This document shows positions 35,444 to 42,367 of a stretch of 64,000 nt of DNA, one piece after another. The stretch is from Vibrio methylphosphonaticus (GTDB taxonomy: Bacteria > Pseudomonadota > Gammaproteobacteria > Enterobacterales > Vibrionaceae). The notes beneath the pieces are model-generated. The model ran no database searches. It was not told the origin of the DNA and saw only the letters and a list, made by a program, of their open reading frames with translations. Every line of letters starts with the position of its first letter. Within the stretch, counting starts at the first letter, position 1. The stretch is taken from NCBI RefSeq assembly GCF_023634655.1, contig NZ_JAMKMS010000021.1, positions 16,431 to 80,430 on the forward strand, given 5' to 3'. The translations under genes were made by a program, and so were the position numbers.

Positions 35444-37300
35444 ATGTTTAAACGCTTTGAATCTTTCACAAAAGCTTTCCCAAAGCAGGAGCCCGAGCAA
35501 CCGCCAGAGGGCATCATTGCTTTTTGTCGACACTATACTCGCGGGTTCGAAAAGCCATTAATTCTTATGGCACTCCTCAGCACAACCGTTGCTATTATTG
35601 AGGTCGCACTATTTCGCTTCATGGGTGAATTGGTCGATTTACTAACAGCAAGCACACCAGAAACCTTTATGGCAGAAAACGGAAGCACACTCTTTTGGGT
35701 TGGGCTCGTTATTCTGCTCGTCATGCCAGCCCTTATTTTGGTGTATTCGTTATTGACTCATCAAACGTTACTTGGCAACTACCCCATGTCGATCCGATGG
35801 CAAATGCATCGCTATTTACTAAAGCAAAGTTTGTCCTTTTACCAAGATGATTTTGCTGGAAGAGTCGCGACTAAAGTCATGCAAACGGCCTTAGCAGTTC
35901 GCGAAACAGTGATGAAAACGGCTGACGTTTTTGTCTATGTCATGGTGTACTTTACTTCAATGCTGTTTATCTTGGCGCAGGCCGATCTTTGGTTAATGCT
36001 TCCAATGCTCTTATGGCTGTTCGCCTATATCGGAATTCAACTTTATTTTGTCCCTAAACTTAAAAAAGTAGCAGCAGAGCAAGCGGATTCTCGTTCTTTG
36101 ATGACAGGACGGATCGTAGACAGTTACACCAATATCTCGACTGTTAAACTCTTTTCTCACAGTAAAAGAGAAACGGAATATGCTAAAGAAGGCATGGATG
36201 GATTTCTCGATACCGTCCACAGACAAATGCGTCTCGTGACAGGGTTTGATGTCTGTGTGCAGCTGGCGAACTACATTTTATTATTCTCTATCGCTGGTAT
36301 TTCCATCTACCTATGGATGGAGAGCGCCATTACCATTGGTGCTATCGCCATCGCGATTAGTTTGGCCCTGAGAATCAATGGCATGTCGATGTGGATCATG
36401 TGGGAGGTGGGCGCGTTATTTGAAAATATGGGTACTGTCGTCGATGGCATTAAAACAATGTCTAAACCTATCGCTATCCAAGATAAACCAGATGCCAAGC
36501 CGATTGTCGTCGCTCAAGGCGGCATTGAGTTTGATGACGTGAGCTTTCACTATGGTGAGAATAAAGGCGTAATTAGCAACCTCAATCTCAACATTAAACC
36601 GGGCGAGAAAGTGGGGCTAGTTGGCCGCTCTGGTGCTGGAAAATCAACTCTTGTGAATCTATTGCTTCGTTTCCATGATGTCGAGGGCGGTCGGATTCGT
36701 ATCGATGGTCAGACAATTTCAGATGTCACACAAGATTCGTTACGCAGTAAAATTGGTATGGTCACGCAAGATACCTCATTGTTGCACCGTTCTATCCGAG
36801 AAAATATCATGTATGGTCGTCCGGACGCCTCGGAAGATGATCTTATCGCTGCAACCAAACAGGCTCATGCCAATGAGTTTGTAGAAACGCTGACCGACCC
36901 ATTTGGCAATGTTGGCTACGATGCGCAAGTCGGCGAACGTGGCGTGAAGCTTTCTGGAGGGCAACGACAACGTATTGCTATTTCACGTGTCCTGCTCAAA
37001 AATGCCCCAATTTTGATTCTAGACGAAGCGACATCGGCGCTCGATTCTGAAGTCGAAGCGGCGATTCAAGAAAGTCTAAATGAGCTAATGGAAGGTAAAA
37101 CCGTGATTGCGATTGCCCATCGCCTATCAACCATTGCCGCGATGGACCGTTTAATTGTATTAGACCAAGGCCGAGTGCTTGAAGAAGGTACACACCAAGA
37201 ATTGATTGAACAAAAAGGCGTTTACGCGCAGCTTTGGGCGCATCAAACTGGTGGGTTTATTTGTGGTGAAGACGACGTTGAGCAGGACAGTACAGCATAA
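35444..37300 (+). CDS. ABC exporter half-transporter (MsbA/multidrug type)
   Basis: The 618-residue protein has an N-terminal six-helix ABC exporter membrane domain (about 35-345). The ATPase domain (about 360-600) carries Walker A GRSGAGKSTLV, Q-loop MVTQDTSLLHRSI, signature LSGGQRQRIAI, Walker B ILILDEATSALDSE, and the H-loop in IAHRLSTIAA. All catalytic residues are present. It must form a homodimer or pair with an unseen partner. No second half gene is adjacent. AGGTGAACC precedes the ATG. The cargo is unknown. Confidence 0.88.
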   Translation: MFKRFESFTKAFPKQEPEQPPEGIIAFCRHYTRGFEKPLILMALLSTTVAIIEVALFRFMGELVDLLTASTPETFMAENGSTLFWVGLVILLVMPALILVYSLLTHQTLLGNYPMSIRWQMHRYLLKQSLSFYQDDFAGRVATKVMQTALAVRETVMKTADVFVYVMVYFTSMLFILAQADLWLMLPMLLWLFAYIGIQLYFVPKLKKVAAEQADSRSLMTGRIVDSYTNISTVKLFSHSKRETEYAKEGMDGFLDTVHRQMRLVTGFDVCVQLANYILLFSIAGISIYLWMESAITIGAIAIAISLALRINGMSMWIMWEVGALFENMGTVVDGIKTMSKPIAIQDKPDAKPIVVAQGGIEFDDVSFHYGENKGVISNLNLNIKPGEKVGLVGRSGAGKSTLVNLLLRFHDVEGGRIRIDGQTISDVTQDSLRSKIGMVTQDTSLLHRSIRENIMYGRPDASEDDLIAATKQAHANEFVETLTDPFGNVGYDAQVGERGVKLSGGQRQRIAISRVLLKNAPILILDEATSALDSEVEAAIQESLNELMEGKTVIAIAHRLSTIAAMDRLIVLDQGRVLEEGTHQELIEQKGVYAQLWAHQTGGFICGEDDVEQDSTA

Positions 37301-37460
37301 TCCACCCAGGCTCTATCAATCGACTTATTCATATATTTTAAGGTGAACAATCACCGAACAGAGCCACTTCGTTTCGCTGCCAACCATGGCGATTAGCTAA
37401 ACATTAGTGGCTTTCTTTTTATTGTCCAAAAGCATCGATCAATTCGCTTCCTAATACCAT

Positions 37461-37490
37461 AAGCTATAAGACGTAAAGCTATAAGACGTA
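37461..37490. repeat. 15-bp direct repeat, two copies
   Basis: AAGCTATAAGACGTA occurs twice head-to-tail, immediately left of the CCATAAG array. Confidence 0.9.
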
Positions 37491-37492
37491 AA

Positions 37493-37525
37493 CCATAAGC
37501 CATAAGCCATAAGCCATAAGCCATA
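37493..37525. repeat. Short tandem repeat, CCATAAG unit
   Basis: Four perfect copies of the 7-bp unit CCATAAG plus a partial fifth. Confidence 0.9.
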
Positions 37526-37667
37526 TTCTGGGACTATCGTTGCCACTATTGCACAATCGTCTTGATAAATATCCATCAAGTATTTCGTATTTTTGAAGTA
37601 ACCGCACGGCGGCCATTGCTGATTATGTTACGATGCGCCTACCAATTTCTTCAGGGTTGATAACAAC

Positions 37668-38090
37668 TTGAACAACAAAGTAAAGTTTTTATTCATTGCG
37701 CTTGCACTCGGTGCAGGCTTTGTGCTGCCTAATTTGCTCAATAAAGCGAAAACCATGCATGTCGACTTAAGTGAATACTGCATGTTATCGACCAAACTTT
37801 GTGAGCAAGATGGCGTTAAAATTCAACTCAACAAAGACCGAGCTCACCCATTGATGCCCGTTGAAATACAAGTGTTCTGGCCAAATGCTGAAGCCGAGCA
37901 GCTACTCGTGTCTTTACAAGGTAAAGAAATGGATATGGGTGTGGTGAAATACCAACTAGACATGATTAAACCAAATGTCTATCAAGGTGAAATTGTTCTG
38001 CCAGTCTGTACTGAAGATAGTATGACATGGTACGGCACCATCGCTGAAGGCGAGAACTCAGTGCAAGCGGCAGTAAGGATGACGCGATGA
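37668..38090 (+). CDS. Membrane-anchored protein of a copper-delivery operon
   Basis: I do not recognise a named family. The 140-residue protein has one N-terminal membrane helix (about 5-24, VKFLFIALALGAGFVLPNLL). The predicted extracytoplasmic domain contains a Cys pair in EYCMLSTKLCEQDG and a later Cys in VLPVCTEDSMTWYGT. The domain reads as a small beta-sandwich (VEIQVFWPN, LLVSLQGKEMDMGVVKYQL). The start is a TTG, the only reasonable one in frame. Its stop overlaps the ATG of the Sco gene by four bases. Co-expression with Sco and PCuAC suggests help in metallating cytochrome oxidase. Confidence 0.7.
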   Translation: MNNKVKFLFIALALGAGFVLPNLLNKAKTMHVDLSEYCMLSTKLCEQDGVKIQLNKDRAHPLMPVEIQVFWPNAEAEQLLVSLQGKEMDMGVVKYQLDMIKPNVYQGEIVLPVCTEDSMTWYGTIAEGENSVQAAVRMTR

Positions 38091-38698
38091 ATAAAAAATG
38101 GTTACTGCTACTTGTTGGCGCTTTTGCTGTTGGTATCGCAGCGAATATCGTCCTGCAACAACAAAAAGAATCCGGCCAACAAGCCGAGGCTGAACGTCAG
38201 ATCGAGAAAACATCAAATGCAGTATTGTATGGAGAAAATGATAAGCCTATCGCTGTCTTTGACCAACAAGATCCCCGAACCCGTATCGTCTATTTCGGTT
38301 TTACGCGCTGCCCCGATGTTTGTCCAACGTCACTGGCCATGCTCGCTGGCGCACTCAATCAGATTGATGAAGCAAGTAAAGCGACCATTCGGCCTGTATT
38401 TATCTCTCTCGACCCTGAGCGCGACGCCGCCACTGCATCGGCTGAATATGCTCACTATTTCCACCCGATGATCGAAGGTTTGTCCGCCCCACTAGACGTT
38501 ACCACACCACTGGCTCATCGCTACGGCGTCATATTTCGCAAAACAGAACTAGAAGGCTCCAAGCTTGGCTATACCCTTGACCATAGCTCTTACTTCTATT
38601 TTCTAAAACCCGATGGTACTTTGATTGAGAAAGTGCCTCACACCCTAACTCCAGCTCCTATTATTGAGGCGATTAAGCGACTGAATAATCAGGGATAG
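38087..38698 (+). CDS. Sco1/SenC-family copper chaperone
   Basis: The 203-residue protein has a membrane anchor (about 4-22) and a thioredoxin-like domain. The copper-binding set is complete: Cys75 and Cys79 in FTRCPDVCPT, and His166 in YTLDHSSYF. Sco proteins deliver copper to, or reduce the thiols of, the CuA site of cytochrome c oxidase in the periplasm. The gene lies between the anchored protein and a PCuAC chaperone gene, a known functional pairing. Confidence 0.92.
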   Translation: MNKKWLLLLVGAFAVGIAANIVLQQQKESGQQAEAERQIEKTSNAVLYGENDKPIAVFDQQDPRTRIVYFGFTRCPDVCPTSLAMLAGALNQIDEASKATIRPVFISLDPERDAATASAEYAHYFHPMIEGLSAPLDVTTPLAHRYGVIFRKTELEGSKLGYTLDHSSYFYFLKPDGTLIEKVPHTLTPAPIIEAIKRLNNQG

Positions 38699-38727
38699 AA
38701 ACCATTACAACAAGAATCGGAATCCAC

Positions 38728-39186
38728 ATGAAGCTCAACAAAACACTCTTATCTCTTCTTGCCCTTGCACCGTTATCATTTGCCAACGCGGCAATTGATG
38801 TGAATGACGCTTACGCACGTGCTACCGCGCCAAATGCGACAACCAGTGCGGTGTTTGCCACCATAGAAAACACCAGTGACCATGCCAGAACCTTGGTTAA
38901 AGCAAATTCCCAAGCCGCAGCGGTGGTCGAACTTCATGATGTGGTTATGGACGGTGAAGTGATGCAAATGCGTCAAGTTGAGAGTATTGAGATCCCTGCT
39001 AATGGGCATATCATGTTAAAACCCGGCAGCCTGCATATCATGCTGCTGGATATCAATGAACCGTTAATAGAAACCCAAACGATTGATGTTGAATTGACAT
39101 TTGCTAATGGTGAAGTACAAGTGGTGACGGTACCAGTGAAAAAAGTCATGGCGGGCATGAGCAAAATGAAACATGCGCATCATTAA
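38728..39186 (+). CDS. PCu(A)C-type periplasmic copper chaperone
   Basis: The 152-residue protein has a signal peptide (about 20 residues, ending SFANA). A cupredoxin-like domain carries the H(M)x10Mx21HxM-like copper(I) ligand set: ELHDVVMDGEVMQMR and LKPGSLHIMLLD. The C-terminus is Met/His-rich (MAGMSKMKHAHH), which may add copper affinity. It hands copper to Sco or CuA in oxidase assembly. It is third in the operon, 29 bases after the Sco gene, and is followed by a strong terminator. Confidence 0.9.
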   Translation: MKLNKTLLSLLALAPLSFANAAIDVNDAYARATAPNATTSAVFATIENTSDHARTLVKANSQAAAVVELHDVVMDGEVMQMRQVESIEIPANGHIMLKPGSLHIMLLDINEPLIETQTIDVELTFANGEVQVVTVPVKKVMAGMSKMKHAHH

Positions 39187-39279
39187 TACCTCCCTTAATT
39201 ATTGCGCTTCCCCGTCATCATTATGACTTGAGAATTGGTTAGTATTTCATTTAAGTGACGATCCAACACACTTACGTTT

Positions 39280-39312
39280 AAAAAATCCACCTTCTGATAA
39301 GGTGGATTTTTT
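39280..39312. terminator. Strong terminator of the copper operon
   Basis: AAAAAATCCACCTT pairs perfectly with AAGGTGGATTTTTT around CTGAT. It works in both directions. Confidence 0.9.
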
Positions 39313-39552
39313 ACGTGAAAAAGCCGCGTTGTTCACTGGCAAACGCTCATCCAAGCAATTCTCAACAAAGCACCATGAAAAGCACCTTAAGATGATAGCT
39401 AATTACATTCAGCCCACCCTTTTCCGTCAGTGCGTTGTTTATTCGCTCACCAAGGCAGCATCTATATTTGGGGCTTTACAACGCCCTTCGTTCACGATGC
39501 CGATCACTATTATGCTAACATGAGTAAGATTCCACTCATTAAAGGTGACTTC

Positions 39553-39600
39553 ATGATTGTATTACACACCCACCTGACAGCATTAGTCGCCACTATGTAA
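39553..39600 (+). CDS. Putative leader peptide before the RsgA-type gene
   Basis: Fifteen codons, MIVLHTHLTALVATM, followed by TAA. AAAGGTGA lies six bases before the ATG, a better ribosome binding site than many real genes here have. A folded RNA element lies 50 bases downstream, and then the GTPase gene at 39743. The layout of short ORF, RNA structure and translation-factor gene is that of an attenuation or stalling leader. The peptide resembles none of the classical leaders I know. It is inference until translation is shown. Confidence 0.45.
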   Translation: MIVLHTHLTALVATM

Positions 39601-39650
39601 TCTTCCATTTTCTTGATTACTTAACGACTGATAGCCCGGTGTTGATAAAC

Positions 39651-39700
39651 AGGGGTTACGTGCATACTGCACACGCTTACATGTGTAAGTACCTAACCCT
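39651..39700 (+). promoter_or_regulatory. Three-stem RNA element in the leader of the RsgA-type gene
   Basis: The outer stem AGGGgTTA/TAACCCT (39651-39658 with 39694-39700, one bulged G) encloses two hairpins. These are GTGCA-TAC-TGCAC (39660-39672) and CTTACA-TG-TGTAAG (39676-39689). Together they make a three-way junction. No T-run follows, so it is not a terminator. It ends 42 bases before the GTPase start codon. Confidence 0.5.
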
Positions 39701-39742
39701 ATTAGAAATATTCAAATAGTGTAAAACGCTTAGGTACCAACC

Positions 39743-40798
39743 ATGACTTCTATTTTCACTCATCCTATTTCCATCAACGAACTTGGCTGGAAATCGTACT
39801 TCCAACAACAACTCACACTTGATGACTATGACAACACGGTAGTCGGTCGTATTATTGCCCATCATCGCAGTGGTTATATCGTCTGTACTGAGGAGCAAGA
39901 ACTTCATTTAGAGCACCACACTCAGCACCCTCCCATGACCGTCGGTGATTGGATATTGCTAGACAGCGATCAGTTTTTTGTTCGCCTACTTGAACGTAAA
40001 TCTTTATTTAGCCGTAAAGCACCAGGTTCAAAACTGGAAGAGCAGTTTATTGCTGCCAACGTCGATAGTGTATTTATTGTCTGCTCACTCAATGACGATT
40101 TTAACCTCAGTCGAATTGAACGATATCTAACCCTTGTTAATGAATCTCAGGCTGAAGCCGTCATTGTGCTCACCAAGTCTGATTTATGCCACGATGCCGA
40201 TGAAAAGCGCCAACAAGTACAGAGCTTAGACCCTTTCTTAATCATTGAAATGGTTAACGCGTTGGACGCTGGTACATTAAGCGGGCTCGCTTCGTGGTGC
40301 CACCAAGGTCAAACCGTGGCATTTATGGGGTCATCTGGAGTAGGAAAATCAACCTTAGTCAACACCCTAATGGCATCCGAAATCCAAGCAACCGGTGGTA
40401 TTCGCGAAGACGACAGTAAAGGGCGTCACACCACAACCTCCCGCTCTATGCACAAGATGTCGCAAGGCGCACTGTTGCTGGATACACCCGGTATGCGTGA
40501 AATACAACTTACGGCAAGCGAAGATGGACTAGCGGAAACTTTTAGCGATATTGAAGCATTAATCGCGCAATGCCGCTTTAGTGATTGCCAGCACGGTAAC
40601 GAGCCAGGATGCGCAGTACGCACTGCGTTAGAAACCGGAAATGTGGACGCAAGGCGTTTAGACAATTACTACAAACTGCTTAGAGAGCAAGCTCATAATA
40701 GTGCTTCATTGGCAGAGAAACGCAGTAATGATAAGCAGTTTGGTAAATTTATTCGCTCTGTTCAAACCGAAAGCCGCAGTCTTAAAAAAGGCTATTAG
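39743..40798 (+). CDS. rsgA: RsgA-type circularly permuted ribosome-assembly GTPase
   Basis: The 351-residue protein has an N-terminal OB-fold (about 30-105). The GTPase domain is in permuted order: G4 VLTKSDLC near 145, then G1 GSSGVGKSTLVN near 196, then G3 LDTPGMRE near 250. A C-terminal zinc cluster follows (CRFSDCQHGNEPGCAV near 277-291). RsgA helps mature the 30S subunit. In vibrios the usual rsgA lies next to orn and psd, so this isolated gene may be a second paralogue (inference). A leader peptide and RNA fold upstream suggest translational control. Confidence 0.88.
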   Translation: MTSIFTHPISINELGWKSYFQQQLTLDDYDNTVVGRIIAHHRSGYIVCTEEQELHLEHHTQHPPMTVGDWILLDSDQFFVRLLERKSLFSRKAPGSKLEEQFIAANVDSVFIVCSLNDDFNLSRIERYLTLVNESQAEAVIVLTKSDLCHDADEKRQQVQSLDPFLIIEMVNALDAGTLSGLASWCHQGQTVAFMGSSGVGKSTLVNTLMASEIQATGGIREDDSKGRHTTTSRSMHKMSQGALLLDTPGMREIQLTASEDGLAETFSDIEALIAQCRFSDCQHGNEPGCAVRTALETGNVDARRLDNYYKLLREQAHNSASLAEKRSNDKQFGKFIRSVQTESRSLKKGY

Positions 40799-40861
40799 GC
40801 ATCCTACGATGTAAAAATTTGGCTCACTTGCCTTGCCACTAGTTTCATTGTCACCTCCCAC

Positions 40862-40889
40862 AGGCCCTAATTACCAGGGCCTTCTTTAT
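40862..40889 (+). terminator. Terminator after the RsgA-type gene
   Basis: AGGCCCT pairs with AGGGCCT around seven bases, followed by TCTTTAT. Confidence 0.7.
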
Positions 40890-41050
40890 ACACTAATTAA
40901 AAACAAATAATTAACATATAACACTATAAAAATGCACATGAAGCACTATTTCATACTGCATCTGAATTAAAACTGGACACATATGTTCGCAACTATATTA
41001 TAACAACTGCAAACACACATTCTTACAATACAATTATAAAGGTACAAAAA

Positions 41051-42268
41051 ATGCAGAACTCTAGCTTGTTGGCCCGATATGCCAATGGCAATCTGGTGCT
41101 CCAGATCCTTGCGGGCATCATGTTCGGTGTTATCTTGGCGATCGTTTCTCCTTCAACAGCACAAAGCTTCGGGATGCTTGGTAGCTTGTTTGTTGGAGCA
41201 TTGAAAGCCGTTGCACCCATTTTAGTCTTTATTTTGGTCGCAGCCTCGATTGCAAACCAAAAGAAAAACCAAACTACGCACATGCGTCCAATTATTATTC
41301 TTTATTTAATTGGTACCTTCACCGCAGCACTGACTGCTGTACTAATGAGCTTCCTTTTCCCAACAGAGCTTACATTAGTTGCAGGCGCCGAAGGGGCAAC
41401 ACCACCACAGGGCATCGCAGAAGTTCTGCACACGTTGCTATTTAAACTTGTCGACAACCCAGTTAGCGCACTCATGAATGCTAACTACATCGGTATTCTC
41501 GCGTGGGCTATCGGTCTAGGACTTGCGCTGCACCATGCATCAGATACAACGAAAGCCGTTTTCGAAGACCTGAGTCACGGTGTTTCACAAATCGTACGTT
41601 TCATCATCCGTTTAGCACCATTTGGTATCTTTGGTTTAGTGGCAGCGACCTTCGCAACAACGGGGTTTTCTGCGCTAGCTGGCTACGCGAAATTGCTTTT
41701 TGTCCTACTGACATCAATGGCGATCATCGCGCTTGTGGTTAACCCAATCATTGTTTACGTCAAGACTAAACAAAACCCATACCCATTGGTTTTTCAATGT
41801 CTTCGTGAAAGTGGTGTGACAGCATTCTTTACCCGCTCAAGCGCTGCCAATATTCCTGTGAATATGAACCTATGTGAAAAGCTTGAGCTAGATGAAGATA
41901 CGTACTCCGTTTCTATTCCGCTAGGCGCAACCATCAACATGGCGGGCGCTGCAATTACTATCACTGTACTCACGTTAGCCGCGGTCCATACAATGGGTAT
42001 CGAAGTGGATCTATTAACGGCGCTACTATTGAGTATTGTCGCTGCGGTCTCGGCGTGTGGCGCATCAGGGGTAGCAGGTGGTTCACTGCTGCTGATTCCA
42101 CTAGCATGTGGGCTGTTTGGGATCTCTAATGACGTGGCAATGCAAGTCGTTGCGGTAGGCTTTATTATTGGTGTTATCCAAGATTCAGCAGAAACCGCAC
42201 TAAACAGTTCTACAGACGTCGTATTCACCGCTGCGGTATGTAAAGCTGAGCAAGATAAGCTAATCTAA
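41051..42268 (+). CDS. sstT: Serine/threonine:Na+ symporter
   Basis: The 405-residue protein of the DAACS (glutamate/serine transporter) fold has about eight helices and re-entrant loops. It has FFTRSSAANIPVNMNLCEKL near 260 (the serine-rich loop) and SIPLGATINMAGAAITI near 290, both SstT-like. Substrate uptake is coupled to sodium. It stands alone with its own terminator. It is convergent with the alginate lyase gene, so the alginate locus starts just beyond. Confidence 0.92.
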   Translation: MQNSSLLARYANGNLVLQILAGIMFGVILAIVSPSTAQSFGMLGSLFVGALKAVAPILVFILVAASIANQKKNQTTHMRPIIILYLIGTFTAALTAVLMSFLFPTELTLVAGAEGATPPQGIAEVLHTLLFKLVDNPVSALMNANYIGILAWAIGLGLALHHASDTTKAVFEDLSHGVSQIVRFIIRLAPFGIFGLVAATFATTGFSALAGYAKLLFVLLTSMAIIALVVNPIIVYVKTKQNPYPLVFQCLRESGVTAFFTRSSAANIPVNMNLCEKLELDEDTYSVSIPLGATINMAGAAITITVLTLAAVHTMGIEVDLLTALLLSIVAAVSACGASGVAGGSLLLIPLACGLFGISNDVAMQVVAVGFIIGVIQDSAETALNSSTDVVFTAAVCKAEQDKLI

Positions 42269-42283
42269 GAAGTTATGAAGCAA

Positions 42284-42317
42284 AAAAAATGGCAGCGAAT
42301 ATCGCTGCCATTTTTTA
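42284..42317 (+). terminator. Terminator after sstT
   Basis: TGGCAGCGA pairs with TCGCTGCCA around ATA, flanked by A8 and T6. Confidence 0.9.
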
Positions 42318-42333
42318 TTCTCGTTAACTAGAA

Positions 42334-42362
42334 CGACTTAATGATGCCGCATCATTAAGTCG
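42334..42362 (-). terminator. Long palindrome, possible oalA terminator
   Basis: CGACTTAATGATGC and GCATCATTAAGTCG are perfect inverted repeats with a single base between, six bases from the end of the PL15 gene. No clear T-run follows on the minus strand. Confidence 0.5.
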
Positions 42363-42367
42363 CGTTC

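Larger units (their letters stand above)
37301..37667. other. Intergenic region with tandem repeats
   Basis: No gene is visible between the ABC exporter and the copper operon. The left half may hold a loose terminator (GAGCCAC and GTGGCT far apart, before TTTCTTTTTATT). The centre carries two repeat arrays, listed separately, which push the operon promoter to the right end. Confidence 0.45.
39187..39742. other. Intergenic region with terminator and a structured leader for the RsgA-type gene
   Basis: Left to right it holds the copper-operon terminator (39280-39312), about 240 bases with nothing clear, a 15-codon ORF (39553-39600), and a three-stem RNA element (39651-39700). The last two are annotated separately. 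Confidence 0.55.

Noticed and set aside
39302..39523. 73-codon frame after the copper operon
   Set aside because: It starts inside the terminator stem and has no ribosome binding site or family features.
41028..41040. ATTGTANTACAAT-like word before sstT (CTTACAATACAAT)
   Set aside because: Only one half matches; in AT-rich DNA this is expected by chance, and sstT has no link to alginate.
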